A stretch of DNA of 64,000 bases from Ignavibacteria bacterium (GTDB lineage Bacteria > Bacteroidota > Ignavibacteria > Tepidaquicellales > Tepidaquicellaceae): contig JADJWZ010000040.1 in NCBI GenBank assembly GCA_016716125.1, positions 1-64,000 on the forward strand, written 5' to 3'. The notes beneath the pieces were generated by a model that did not search any database, was not told where the DNA came from, and saw nothing but the letters and a program-made list of their open reading frames with translations. Positions 45,693 through 54,693 of the stretch are shown in pieces; position 1 is the first letter of the stretch, and each line of letters begins with the position of its first letter. The translations under genes and the position numbers were made by a program.

Positions 45693-46082
45693 TTAGAAAT
45701 CAAATTTATCCACAAGCTGATCATCAATAAATACTCTTATTTGAAATTTATCCGTACTCTGAACTTTACCGTCAGCGCCTGTAGTGTTTGAAGAACTTTT
45801 ATATCCGTTCATCTTGACATTCTTACCTTTATATGTACCGCTCTTTTCAAAATTATCTCCGATAAACGGAAATGAAGATGTAATTACTGTTGTGCCGTTT
45901 ATCTTGCAGATAAACTCTTCCGTTAATCCGTCTTTTTTTGTAACATCGACATTCCATCCGGCTTCACCGTCTGATGGTTTGTACATCGTGGATTGAGAAG
46001 AAGAGCATCCGATTGCAAATAACAGCAGGAAAAATAAAATGTAATAAGAGTACTTAAATTCAAAAACATTTAATGATTTCAT
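45693..46082 (-). CDS. Small lipoprotein of unknown function
   Basis: The 129-residue protein has a signal peptide (YYILFFLLLFAIG) with lipobox cysteine near residue 26 (AIGCSSS). The mature part is beta-rich (EEFICKINGTTVITSSFPF, FQIRVFIDDQLVDKFDF). I recognise no family. It stands alone, with AT-rich spacers of about 200 bp and 63 bp on either side. Confidence 0.65.
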   Translation of the reverse strand: MKSLNVFEFKYSYYILFFLLLFAIGCSSSQSTMYKPSDGEAGWNVDVTKKDGLTEEFICKINGTTVITSSFPFIGDNFEKSGTYKGKNVKMNGYKSSSNTTGADGKVQSTDKFQIRVFIDDQLVDKFDF

Positions 46083-46145
46083 GGTTAATGGTTTAAAATT
46101 AGTTTATTAATTATTATTTTAAAAAATATTCTGTTGTAATTAATG

Positions 46146-46961
46146 TCAGCTGATGCTTTTATATATAGTGTAGGAAGAAGTTATAATTATTACAATTCCT
46201 ACAATCATCATTAATATTTTCGGTTTCATTTTTTTTGCCATCAATGCTCCGAAAGGAGCTGCAATAACTCCTCCAACGATTAATGCCAGTATTATTTTCC
46301 AGCTGTCGACTCCTACAAAAAAAAGAAAAACTCCGGTGCTGAAAAACGTTACGAAAAATTCTGCAGTGTTTACCGTACCGACAGTTTCCCTTGGTGTCTC
46401 ACCGCGTAAAATCAGATTTGAAGTAACTATCGGTCCCCAGCCGCCGCCACCAATTGAATCAAAGAAACCTCCGGCTAATCCTAGCGCGGAAACCTTTTTT
46501 GCTTCGCTCTTCGGTTTAATTATTTTGAAACTCTTGATTATAATAAAAACCCCGATCAAAAATAAATATACTGATACATAAGGTTTTATAAAACCGCCGT
46601 CAAGAACGTTTGACAATAGATAAGCTCCTGTAACAGAACCTATAACACCGGGAACTGCAAGTCTGAGGAATAATTTCAGATTTACATTCTTCAGGAATAA
46701 ATGCGATAATCCCGATACGCCGGTTGTAAATACTTCAGCTGTATGGACGCTTGCAGATGCCAGCACAGGCGGTACTCCGAAATTCAGTAAAAAAGAAGTG
46801 CAGCTCACTCCGTAAGCCATTCCCAGCGCGCCGTCTATCATTTGCGCTATGAAGCCTGCAAATACTAATAACAAAAATTGCTCATCAAATGAAACATCAA
46901 TTTCCTTTTCGGAAAATAAAGTCAGCTGAAGAATAATAAAAACAACAAGAACGGTCTTCAT
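46146..46961 (-). CDS. TSUP family transporter (TauE/SafE)
   Basis: About 271 residues and eight membrane segments. Two TSUP repeats are visible: GFIAQMIDGALGMAYGVSCT with SFLLNFGVPPVLASASVHTA in the first half, and GGFFDSIGGGGWGPIVTSNL with RETVGTVNTAEFFVTFFSTG in the second. The family exports or imports sulfite, sulfoacetate or similar anions. The ATG at 46961 (MKTVLVVFIILQL) is preferred; an upstream TTG at 47009 would add a polar leader. Confidence 0.85.
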   Translation of the reverse strand: MKTVLVVFIILQLTLFSEKEIDVSFDEQFLLLVFAGFIAQMIDGALGMAYGVSCTSFLLNFGVPPVLASASVHTAEVFTTGVSGLSHLFLKNVNLKLFLRLAVPGVIGSVTGAYLLSNVLDGGFIKPYVSVYLFLIGVFIIIKSFKIIKPKSEAKKVSALGLAGGFFDSIGGGGWGPIVTSNLILRGETPRETVGTVNTAEFFVTFFSTGVFLFFVGVDSWKIILALIVGGVIAAPFGALMAKKMKPKILMMIVGIVIIITSSYTIYKSIS

Positions 46962-47176
46962 TGAAATAATTACAATCCCAATGTGTCTGTTGGAAATTTT
47001 GTTTATCAAGTAACAGATTAATTTTCACCAAAATACATATTTAAATTTTTTTATGATATTGATTTTTTCCTGATTTATATTTGAAAGTTAATCCGGGAAT
47101 ACAAAAAGTTAAATTTGAAACTTTTAATTTCCATACCCGAACAAAATTTATTTATATTCACTTTTAAATTTTAATT

Positions 47177-48601
47177 ATGAAAAATATTATATACTTCTTA
47201 TTATTACTCTCGGTTTATTCTAACTCATCCGCACAGCTTTCAAATAATAATATGTATCTGCTTGGAAATCAGAATCTACATCCAGTGCCTGTGAATTTTG
47301 GCGCTCCCTGGGATTATGCAGCCATATGGGGATATGTCGCTCCTGACGGAAGAGAATATGCAATTCTTTGCGGAGTTCTCGGTACCGGTTTCTTTGATAT
47401 AAATGATTCAATGAATATCCGCGAGGTCGATTATTTTCCAGCTCAGATAAATATATCAAATCCCGATCAGGGAAATCTCTGGAGAGAAGCGAAAGTATAT
47501 TCTCATTATGCTTATGTAGTATCTGAAGCGGATACAAGCGGCTTAGAAATATTTGATCTGCAGTATCTTCCTGATTCCGTCATATATGTTAAAAAATTTA
47601 AACCTGCCGGCCACACTTCTACTCATTCAATTTCGCAGGAAGGTCCTTATCTTTATCTTAATGGAAGTAATCCTTCATTCGGGCAAGGAGTCGCAGTGCT
47701 TGATCTTTCCTCTGATCCGGAAAATCCCGTCCTTAGAGGAAAATGGAATACAAGATATGTTCACGACTGCAGAATAATCAGGGATACTATATTTGCGATG
47801 AATATTAATGACGGAAACATTACTGTCATCGACGCGCGTAATAAGGACAGTCTTAAAACTATTACACAATGGATTAACTCTCCGAATCCCTCACCTCACA
47901 ACTGCGCTCTGACTGCTGACAGGAAATTCTTATATGCAACGGATGAAGTCGGTTCGCTGCCAAGATTACTTAAGGTATGGGATATTGAAGATATAACTAA
48001 TGCAACGCAGATTACAACATGGCAGCCGACAAATATAACTACTTCAATAGTTCATAACGTGGAAATATACGGAGACACTGCAGTTATCGCGCACTATACA
48101 TCAGGAGTGAGAGTGCTTGATATTTCTGATCCTTCGCAGCCGATTGAGATAGCCTGGTATGACACCTATCCCGTTTCAAACGGAAATCAGTATCTCGGAT
48201 GCTGGGGAGTATATAAATTTCCTTCAGGAAAAATTGCTGCATCGGATATGAAGAACGGATTGTTTGTATTGAAAGTCGGTAAATCTGTAAGTGTGAATGT
48301 AAATAATATTATAGTAAGTGATCACAGACTGGAACAAAATTATCCGAATCCGTTTAACCCTAAGACAAAAATAAATTATACTTTGGCTGCAAACGGTTTT
48401 GTAATTCTTAAAATATTTGACGCTCTTGGAACAGAAGTTGAAACTCTGATCAGCAATGTACAAAATGCCGGAAATTATACCGCAGAATGGGACGCAGGAA
48501 AATTCGCCAGCGGAGTTTATTATTACCGCATATCAGTCTTCACGGATAAGCCCAGTTCCGCAAAATTCACGAATACTAAAAAAATGGTCGTGTTGAAATA
48601 A
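47177..48601 (+). CDS. Choice-of-anchor B family protein with T9SS sorting domain
   Basis: The 474-residue exported protein has a signal peptide (IIYFLLLLSVYSNSSAQ). Its body of LVIVD-type beta-propeller repeats reads WDYAAIWGYVAPDGREYAIL, SHYAYVVSEADTSGLEIFDL, GVAVLDLSSDPENPVLRGKW and VIAHYTSGVRVLDISDPSQP. HDCRIIRDTIFAMNINDGNI fits the family. The last 80 residues are a T9SS sorting domain (LEQNYPNPFNPKTKINYTL, then GVYYYRIS and KKMVVLK). It is expected at the cell surface or released; its ligand is unknown. Confidence 0.88.
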   Translation: MKNIIYFLLLLSVYSNSSAQLSNNNMYLLGNQNLHPVPVNFGAPWDYAAIWGYVAPDGREYAILCGVLGTGFFDINDSMNIREVDYFPAQINISNPDQGNLWREAKVYSHYAYVVSEADTSGLEIFDLQYLPDSVIYVKKFKPAGHTSTHSISQEGPYLYLNGSNPSFGQGVAVLDLSSDPENPVLRGKWNTRYVHDCRIIRDTIFAMNINDGNITVIDARNKDSLKTITQWINSPNPSPHNCALTADRKFLYATDEVGSLPRLLKVWDIEDITNATQITTWQPTNITTSIVHNVEIYGDTAVIAHYTSGVRVLDISDPSQPIEIAWYDTYPVSNGNQYLGCWGVYKFPSGKIAASDMKNGLFVLKVGKSVSVNVNNIIVSDHRLEQNYPNPFNPKTKINYTLAANGFVILKIFDALGTEVETLISNVQNAGNYTAEWDAGKFASGVYYYRISVFTDKPSSAKFTNTKKMVVLK

Positions 48602-48871
48602 CAACTTTGGCTTCTCTGAATTATTTTCGGATCTGTAATGTAATTCTTTAAAGATTATAGAAATTTTAAATTCTGTTTTTTAAATTCTAAGCTGTATATT
48701 TTCCATCACAGTAAGGCAAAAAATGAAATTCATTGAACTTTTTAAAAGATTTTATTGAGTTACATGTGACTTAAATTAATATCTTGATTTGTGAAATAAA
48801 CTTGCTTAAAATGCAGTTGAAACTTTTTAAAGGAAAATTTTTTAAAGCAAATTCAATAGGAGGTATTGAAA

Positions 48872-50932
48872 ATGAGAAAGTTAATATTTTTAATATTATT
48901 CTTGTTTACCTTCTCAAATGTTTACTCAAACGGCGTTGGCGTTGTCAATGCATCTCTCGGAACATATCTGAAGTTAACTTCAAGTAATATTAATGTATCT
49001 GTAGAATTACAGGTATCCGTTACAAAAACCAGACAGCTTTTTTTAAACAATCTCGGATCAGACAAATTAGTAACTTTTGCATTTCCATTGCCGCAGGGAG
49101 CGAGCGCAACCGGTCTAAGATGGAAAATTAACGGTGAATGGTTCCTTGCTCCGATCTCACCAAGTCCGCAGGATACTACTTTACCCGGCGGTACGATGAA
49201 CCAGAATCTGCGGAATTTTCTCGGAGCGACTCCGTTATTTTTTCCAATCACTCAATTGCTAAAAGCCGACTCTTCATTAATAGTTGAGCTGACTTATGTA
49301 CAGCTCTTGAGTTATGATTTTGGAAATGTGTATTTCGATTATCCGAATGATTACAGATTAATACAAAATCAAACAATCGAATCGCAGGAGATGACTTTTA
49401 ATTTAACTTCTCCGCGGACAATTGACAGTATCAGACTCGTCAGTACAAATCCGCTTACTCAGATCATCAATAACGGAAATTCGGCGACAATAGTAAGTAA
49501 TCAGTACACTGCAATTCCGTCAGTAAATTATAAGATCAAATATTCTCTTAATTTAAGTCAGCTTGGATTATACAGCTACAGCACCAAAATTCCTGATGGT
49601 CAGCTTCCGGATTCACTCGGTGGATTTTTTATGTTCATCGCTGAGCCCAATCCCGGCAGTACTGCAGAGATCATTAAAAAAGTATTTACGCTGATACTTG
49701 ACAGATCCGGAAGTATGTCAGGTACGAAGATCACACAGGCAAAAAATGCGGCTAAATTTATTGTTAATAATCTTAATGCGGGAGATAAATTTAATATAGT
49801 GGATTTTGAAAGCAACGTTTATAATTTCAGGAATAATCACGTTTTGTATTCTATTCAGAGCAGGGACTCAGCTCTGACTTATATTAACAATATCAATGCC
49901 GGCGGCGGAACAAATATTTCCGGAGCATTCTCAACTGCAGTTCCGCAGTTCAATGTTGCAAATGACAGCACAGCAAATATAATTATTTTTTTAACGGACG
50001 GAATGGCGACTGTTGGAATTACAAATACTCCGCAGCTTCTGATTCATGTTCATAATCTTATTCAGTCGACAGAGACGGAGATATTCCTTTATTCTTTCGG
50101 TATCGGAACGGATGTTGACCAGCAACTACTAACTCTTATGTCTTCACAGAATAACGGTTATGCTGAGTTTTTATTAAATGAAGAGCTTGAATCCAGAATA
50201 ACTAATTTTTATCTGAGAATTAAAAATCCTGTGCTGCTTAGTCCGGCAATAACATTTTCATCTCCGTTTATAAATAATGTTTATCCTGAACCTCTTCAGA
50301 ATCTTTATATCGGACAGCAGATGTTTGTAACCGGAAGATATACTGAGACAGGACCGATGAATGTTACTTTATCCGGCAGAGCTTTTAACCAGCCGGTTTC
50401 ATATCAGTATATCATAAACAGGATTGATACTCCCGATGTAAGATATCAGTTTTTGACAAAGATTTGGGCGAAGCAAAAAATAGAGAACCTGCTTATCTTA
50501 TATTATTCCCTGAACCCGATATCACCTGAAGCTATAGCTTTAAAACAGCAGATCATAAGTCTAAGTATAGCATATGGTGTGATCAGTCCTTTTACAAGCT
50601 TTGGAAATCCTGTTACAATAATTGGCAATGAAGAGAATGTAAATAATAATACCATCATAGTTGAAAACTATAAGTTGATAGGAAATTATCCTAATCCATT
50701 TAATCCCGTTACGACTATAAAATTTATTGTTAATAAGAATTTCAACGGGCAGGCAATTATAAGGATCTTTAATTCCGCGGGAATACTTGTTGATGTATTG
50801 GATCTGAATATTTTGGGAGCAGGCGCATATGAAATAGTCTGGAATGCGGATAAGTTTTCTTCAGGTGTATATTTTTACACGCTGGAATTCGGAGAAGAAA
50901 TACTGACATCAAAAATGATGCTGATCAAATAA
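48872..50932 (+). CDS. VIT/von Willebrand A domain protein with T9SS sorting domain
   Basis: About 686 residues. After a signal peptide (KLIFLILFLFTFSNVYS) comes a VIT-like domain (SVELQVSVTKTRQLFLNNLG, VTFAFPLPQGASATGLRWKI). A vWA domain follows with an intact metal-binding MIDAS: LDRSGSMSG, GGGTNISGAF and FLTDGMATVG. A C-terminal sorting domain (LIGNYPNPFNPVTTIKFIV, ending SKMMLIK) directs T9SS export. The arrangement resembles inter-alpha-inhibitor-like surface proteins that bind ligands through a metal ion. ATG at 48872 is preferred to the in-frame TTG at 48866 because AGGAGG (48858-48863) is 8 nt upstream. Confidence 0.88.
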   Translation: MRKLIFLILFLFTFSNVYSNGVGVVNASLGTYLKLTSSNINVSVELQVSVTKTRQLFLNNLGSDKLVTFAFPLPQGASATGLRWKINGEWFLAPISPSPQDTTLPGGTMNQNLRNFLGATPLFFPITQLLKADSSLIVELTYVQLLSYDFGNVYFDYPNDYRLIQNQTIESQEMTFNLTSPRTIDSIRLVSTNPLTQIINNGNSATIVSNQYTAIPSVNYKIKYSLNLSQLGLYSYSTKIPDGQLPDSLGGFFMFIAEPNPGSTAEIIKKVFTLILDRSGSMSGTKITQAKNAAKFIVNNLNAGDKFNIVDFESNVYNFRNNHVLYSIQSRDSALTYINNINAGGGTNISGAFSTAVPQFNVANDSTANIIIFLTDGMATVGITNTPQLLIHVHNLIQSTETEIFLYSFGIGTDVDQQLLTLMSSQNNGYAEFLLNEELESRITNFYLRIKNPVLLSPAITFSSPFINNVYPEPLQNLYIGQQMFVTGRYTETGPMNVTLSGRAFNQPVSYQYIINRIDTPDVRYQFLTKIWAKQKIENLLILYYSLNPISPEAIALKQQIISLSIAYGVISPFTSFGNPVTIIGNEENVNNNTIIVENYKLIGNYPNPFNPVTTIKFIVNKNFNGQAIIRIFNSAGILVDVLDLNILGAGAYEIVWNADKFSSGVYFYTLEFGEEILTSKMMLIK

Positions 50933-50953
50933 TCTTACACAAAAACAATTTAC

Positions 50954-50988
50954 AAAACCCGCTGATACTTTATTCGCGGGTTTTTTTT
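50954..50988 (+). terminator. Rho-independent terminator after the vWA gene
   Basis: AAAACCCGC and GCGGGTTTT form a perfect 9-bp stem with a loop of about 13 nt, followed by a continuous T run to 50988. Confidence 0.9.
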
Positions 50989-51092
50989 ATTACGCTCAGA
51001 TATTTAATTTCTTAATATAAATCAATTTAATTCAAACAAGATAATATTTATATTGCGTAATCAAAAATAAATCCGGACATATTAGTTCTGAA

Positions 51093-51800
51093 ATCAAACT
51101 CGACGCCCTGTTTTTCGCTGCACATCCCGATGATGCTGAGTTAAACTGCGGCGGAACGATCCTTAATCTCACCGGAGCCGGGAAAAATGTCGGGATCGCA
51201 GATCTTACAAAAGGAGAATTAAGCACAAGAGGAACGCCGGCTTTGAGAAAGAAAGAAACCGCCGCCGCTTCTAAGCTGATGAAAATTAAAGTCAGGGAAA
51301 ATCTCAGCATCAGTGACGGGAATATTCAAATCAATGAGGCGAATAAAAAAAGGATCATCGCTGTAATAAGAAAATATCGTCCTGAGATCATCTTCGCTCC
51401 GTTTCCAAATGACAGACATCCGGATCATATTTATACAGGCAATCTGATTAAAGAATCAGTATTTTATTCAGGGCTGAGGAAAGTTGTTACAGAAAGCCTG
51501 AAAGAATTTAGACCGCGGAGAATATTTTTTTATAAAAGCGCATATGATATACCTGTAAGTTTTATAATGGATATCAGCGGCATATTCAAAAAGAAACTTG
51601 AAGTAATAAAATGTTATTCCACTCAATTCTATAATCCACAGAGCAATGAGCCGGAGACTTTTATCAGTTCAAAGCTTTTTGTCAATGAGATAGAGACGAG
51701 AGCTAGATATTTCGGATTTAAGATCGGAGCTGAATTCGGAGAACCTTTTTACAGTATTGAGCCGTTAAAGGTAACTCCGGAAAATATATTTGAAATATAG
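51093..51800 (+). CDS. bshB1: PIG-L deacetylase, BshB1-like, start codon unresolved
   Basis: The homologous region begins near 51093 and gives about 235 residues. It carries the zinc motif AAHPDDAELNCGGT near the N-terminus, DLTKGELSTRGTPALRKKE, and FAPFPNDRHPDHIYTG with the second metal histidine. These match BshB1, which deacetylates GlcNAc-malate in bacillithiol synthesis. No normal start codon lies before the zinc motif in this frame, which is open only from 51045. Options are ATC at 51093, ATT at 51081, or a TTG at 51053 if AAAAA near 51063 has one A too many. A TTG at 51243 would delete the metal site and is wrong. Confidence 0.78.
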   Translation: MKLDALFFAAHPDDAELNCGGTILNLTGAGKNVGIADLTKGELSTRGTPALRKKETAAASKLMKIKVRENLSISDGNIQINEANKKRIIAVIRKYRPEIIFAPFPNDRHPDHIYTGNLIKESVFYSGLRKVVTESLKEFRPRRIFFYKSAYDIPVSFIMDISGIFKKKLEVIKCYSTQFYNPQSNEPETFISSKLFVNEIETRARYFGFKIGAEFGEPFYSIEPLKVTPENIFEI

Positions 51801-51868
51801 AGTATCATATAAAATAAAAATTCATTTAGAAAAAAATTAATTAAAAAATAAAATCAAGGAGATATAAA

Positions 51869-52204
51869 ATGAATCAGGGTCAAATGCAGGGAATGATGAA
51901 GCAGATTAAAAAGATGCAGGAAAAAATGGATAAGATACAGGATGAGCTTGAAGGTAAAACCGTTACGGAAGAGTCCGGCGGCGGTATGGTGAAAGTTACA
52001 GTGAACGGAAAAAACATGATAACAAAGATCGAGATAGAAAAGGAGATCATCAATCCGGAAGATCCGCAGATGCTTGAAGATCTTCTTATCGCAGCCGTAA
52101 ACAAAGGTCTTGAGAGTTCACAGAAAATGGCAAATGACGAAATGTCAAAAGCGACTTCAGGAATGATCCCGAATATACCCGGTCTGAATCTGCCAAAATT
52201 TTAA
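51869..52204 (+). CDS. YbaB/EbfC nucleoid-associated protein
   Basis: A 111-residue protein with an N-terminal helix (GQMQGMMKQIKKMQEKMDKI) and the YbaB sheet and helix (GMVKVTVNGKNMITKIEIEK, DPQMLEDLLIAAVNKGLESS), ending in a Pro/Gly-rich tail. A Shine-Dalgarno AAGGAG lies 8 nt before the ATG. The gene is directly upstream of recR, a widely conserved pairing; dnaX, often the third member, is absent here. Confidence 0.92.
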   Translation: MNQGQMQGMMKQIKKMQEKMDKIQDELEGKTVTEESGGGMVKVTVNGKNMITKIEIEKEIINPEDPQMLEDLLIAAVNKGLESSQKMANDEMSKATSGMIPNIPGLNLPKF

Positions 52205-52216
52205 TCTGAAATATTT

Positions 52217-52825
52217 ATGATAAATATTTCAAACTCTCTCGACAATCTTGTGGATGAATTTTCAAAACTTCCGCAGATCGGGAGAAAGACGGCAATGCGT
52301 CTTGCAATGTATATTACGAGACAGCCGAAACAGGATGTGGAAAGATTTTCAAGAGCGTTAACGGAAATTAAAGACAGGCTGAGATTTTGCAGCGTGTGCT
52401 GCAATATTACTGAAGATGAAGTTTGTAATATATGCAGAGCCGGCAGCCGTAAGCCGGGGATCATATGTGTTGTCGAAGAGCCGCAGGATGTATTTGCAAT
52501 TGAAAAGACAAATGAGTTCAAAGGGAAATATCACGTACTTCACGGCATAATATCTCCCCTTGACGGAATAGGTCCGAATGACATCCGCATAAAAGAATTA
52601 CTGGAAAGACTCAGCCGCAGTGATGATGATAAAGTCGAAGAGCTTATACTAGCGCTTAACCCAACAGTTGAAGGAGAGACGACAATATTATATCTCAGCA
52701 AACTTCTTAAGCCCCTTGAAATAAAGATCACCCGAATTGCAAGAGGAATTCCGGTCGGCTCCGATCTGGAATTCGCTGATGAAGTTACTCTTGCAAAAGC
52801 GCTCGAAGGAAGAATCCTAATTTAA
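52217..52825 (+). CDS. recR: Recombination protein RecR
   Basis: A 202-residue RecR. It has an N-terminal helix-hairpin-helix (LPQIGRKTAMRLAMYITRQP), the four-cysteine zinc finger (CSVCCNITEDEVCNIC) and the Toprim domain (IICVVEEPQDVFAIEKTNEF, HGIISPLDGIGPNDI). The C-terminal GIPVGSDLEFADEVTLAKAL is typical. It works in RecFOR recombinational repair. Directly after ybaB. Confidence 0.96.
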   Translation: MINISNSLDNLVDEFSKLPQIGRKTAMRLAMYITRQPKQDVERFSRALTEIKDRLRFCSVCCNITEDEVCNICRAGSRKPGIICVVEEPQDVFAIEKTNEFKGKYHVLHGIISPLDGIGPNDIRIKELLERLSRSDDDKVEELILALNPTVEGETTILYLSKLLKPLEIKITRIARGIPVGSDLEFADEVTLAKALEGRILI

Positions 52826-52836
52826 ATAATTTCCGG

Positions 52837-53580
52837 ATGTGGTATAAAAAATGGTTTTCGGACAGACTTTATCTCGATCTTTACAGTCACAGAAACACGG
52901 AAGAAGCCGGACATATGATAGATCTCATTCAGAGAAATATTGATATCCGCACGGGGTCGAAAGTTCTTGATGTAGCGTGCGGAGCCGGAAGACATTCTCT
53001 GCAGCTTGCAAAAAGGGGATTTCACGTAACCGGTTTTGATCTGTCTGAATTTCTGATAAACGAAGCAAAAAGATCTCAGAAGGAAGCGAAGGAAAATAAT
53101 CTAAAGATGAAATTTCTGATTAAAGATATGAGGAAATTTAATTTCAGAAATTCATTTGATCTCGCGGTAAATATTTTTACAAGCTTCGGATATTTTGATA
53201 ATGATGAAGAAAATTTTAGTGTAATAAAAAATATTTCATCTTCACTGAAAAAAGGCGGGTACTTCGTTTTTGATTTTATAAATTCAGAATTTATAAAAAA
53301 TAATATTGTATCACGCAGCAAGAATAAGCTCGGCGTGATTACTGTAATTCAGAAAAGAAGAATTGAGAATGGATTTATTATAAAAGATATTGAAGTGTTT
53401 AAAGGCGGCAAGGTCAGGCATTTCAATGAGATCCTGAAGCTTTACGGAAAAAAAGAACTGGTGAATTGTTTTAAGAAGTTTAACTTTAATGTGAAAACAT
53501 TGTTCGGTGATTACTACGGAAACAAATTCAGTGAAAAAAATTCAAAACGAATTATTATAATTGCGCAGAAGATACAATAA
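52837..53580 (+). CDS. SAM-dependent methyltransferase (class I)
   Basis: The 247-residue protein has a Rossmann methyltransferase fold. Motif I is VLDVACGAGRHSLQLAKRGF, motif II the acidic FDLSEFLINEAKR, then DMRKFNFRNSFDLAVNIFTS and the later LKKGGYFVFDFINSEF. The start WYKKWFSDRLYLDLYSHRN resembles a group of uncharacterised methyltransferases in Bacteroidota. Substrate unknown. It begins 11 bp after recR and overlaps the following lipoprotein gene by 20 bp. Confidence 0.82.
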   Translation: MWYKKWFSDRLYLDLYSHRNTEEAGHMIDLIQRNIDIRTGSKVLDVACGAGRHSLQLAKRGFHVTGFDLSEFLINEAKRSQKEAKENNLKMKFLIKDMRKFNFRNSFDLAVNIFTSFGYFDNDEENFSVIKNISSSLKKGGYFVFDFINSEFIKNNIVSRSKNKLGVITVIQKRRIENGFIIKDIEVFKGGKVRHFNEILKLYGKKELVNCFKKFNFNVKTLFGDYYGNKFSEKNSKRIIIIAQKIQ

Positions 53581-54148
53581 AATACTGGTATTATTTTTTG
53601 TTTTATACAGCGGCTGCGGTTTGTTTGAAACAAGATCCGTTGAACCGCCGACTGAAGTCAGATCCACTTTCACACAGCCCACTTCTCCTGATATAGTTTT
53701 ATCCAATTTGAATTTTGCAATCACGGAAAAAAACCTTGATAACTATATGAGATGTTTTGTTGATTCAAATTTTTCTTCAAAGAGATTTCAATACATACCC
53801 GATGCGGTTTCCCAGACTTCTTATCCTGTATTTTTAAACTGGTCTCTAAACAGCGAAAGAATTTATTACAGCAATCTTATTTCATTTACTAACAGCAGCT
53901 CTTCTTCAAATCTTTTTCTATCCAATTTAAATTTTAACACAGGAATTGATTCGGCGGTAATAGATTCGGATTATTTACTTGTTTACAATCACTCCAGACA
54001 AAACATTGCTACAGTTACAGGCGGGAGACTGAGATTTGTAATGAGCCAGGACTCAAGAAGCTTATGGTCTATTCACGGCTGGTATGATTTTCTTAACGAA
54101 GATAATGACACTACATGGAGCGTATTGAAAGCAAACATGTTTAACTGA
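53561..54148 (+). CDS. Lipoprotein of unknown function
   Basis: The 195-residue protein has a basic start and signal peptide (KILVLFFVLYSGCGLF) with lipobox cysteine near residue 19. Mature text includes SPDIVLSNLNFAITEKNLDN and MRCFVDSNFSSKRFQYIPD, ending with RSLWSIHGWYDFLN. The pattern (helix, then a mixed sheet with a Trp-rich end) is reminiscent of NTF2-like folds, but I cannot confirm a family. TTG start overlapping the methyltransferase gene. It resembles the next gene in layout. Confidence 0.6.
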   Translation: MRRRYNKILVLFFVLYSGCGLFETRSVEPPTEVRSTFTQPTSPDIVLSNLNFAITEKNLDNYMRCFVDSNFSSKRFQYIPDAVSQTSYPVFLNWSLNSERIYYSNLISFTNSSSSSNLFLSNLNFNTGIDSAVIDSDYLLVYNHSRQNIATVTGGRLRFVMSQDSRSLWSIHGWYDFLNEDNDTTWSVLKANMFN

Positions 54149-54154
54149 ATTAAT

Positions 54155-54685
54155 ATGACGGCTGAAATTAAAAATACATTGTTAAAAAAAATTTCACCGG
54201 CATTTATTGTTTTGCTGCTTGTTACTTTTTACTCATGCGATAATATATTCTCTCCAAAGCTCGACTCAAACGCTCCGACTTCAATTATTACAGATCAGAA
54301 AACTGTTGACGGTGTCTTTCAGAATTTTCAATACGCTTATACTTTTAAGGACACGACTGTTTACGGAAATTTACTTGATGAACAGTTTGTTTTTATCTAC
54401 CGTGATTACAATTCCGGATTCGATATTTCATGGGACAGACCTACGGAGATGAGAACTACGAACGGACTTTTTCAGAATGCGCAGAAACTTGAAGTGATCT
54501 GGAATAACATTATTTTTGAAGGCGGGGATTCACTTGTCAAAAATGTAAAGAGAAGTTTTAATCTGACCATTACATTCAATCCCAGCGATGTGATCAGATT
54601 AAACGGATTTGCAGATATGAATCTTATAAGAACATCGACAAACGATGTCTGGAAAATAATCAGATGGCGCGACGAAACTTTTTAA
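54155..54685 (+). CDS. Lipoprotein of unknown function, probably related to its neighbour
   Basis: The 176-residue protein has a signal peptide (SPAFIVLLLVTFYSC) with cysteine near residue 28. The mature part has FQNFQYAYTFKDTTVYGNLL, DEQFVFIYRDYNSGFDISWD and a closing NDVWKIIRWRDETF. This mirrors the upstream gene: a short helix, a strand with acidic residues, and an ending W-x-I-x-x-W motif. Both could be a tandem duplication of an NTF2-like lipoprotein; that is inference. It lies 7 bp after the upstream gene and converges on the transpeptidase gene. Confidence 0.6.
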   Translation: MTAEIKNTLLKKISPAFIVLLLVTFYSCDNIFSPKLDSNAPTSIITDQKTVDGVFQNFQYAYTFKDTTVYGNLLDEQFVFIYRDYNSGFDISWDRPTEMRTTNGLFQNAQKLEVIWNNIIFEGGDSLVKNVKRSFNLTITFNPSDVIRLNGFADMNLIRTSTNDVWKIIRWRDETF

Positions 54686-54693
54686 GCTACATT

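Noticed and set aside
47220..47537. Leftward open frame inside the choice-of-anchor B gene
   Set aside because: It lies wholly within a well-supported gene and shows no motif.
51243..51800. A 185-residue PIG-L protein starting at TTG 51243
   Set aside because: In-frame sequence upstream encodes the essential HPDD zinc motif, so the gene must start near 51093 or earlier.
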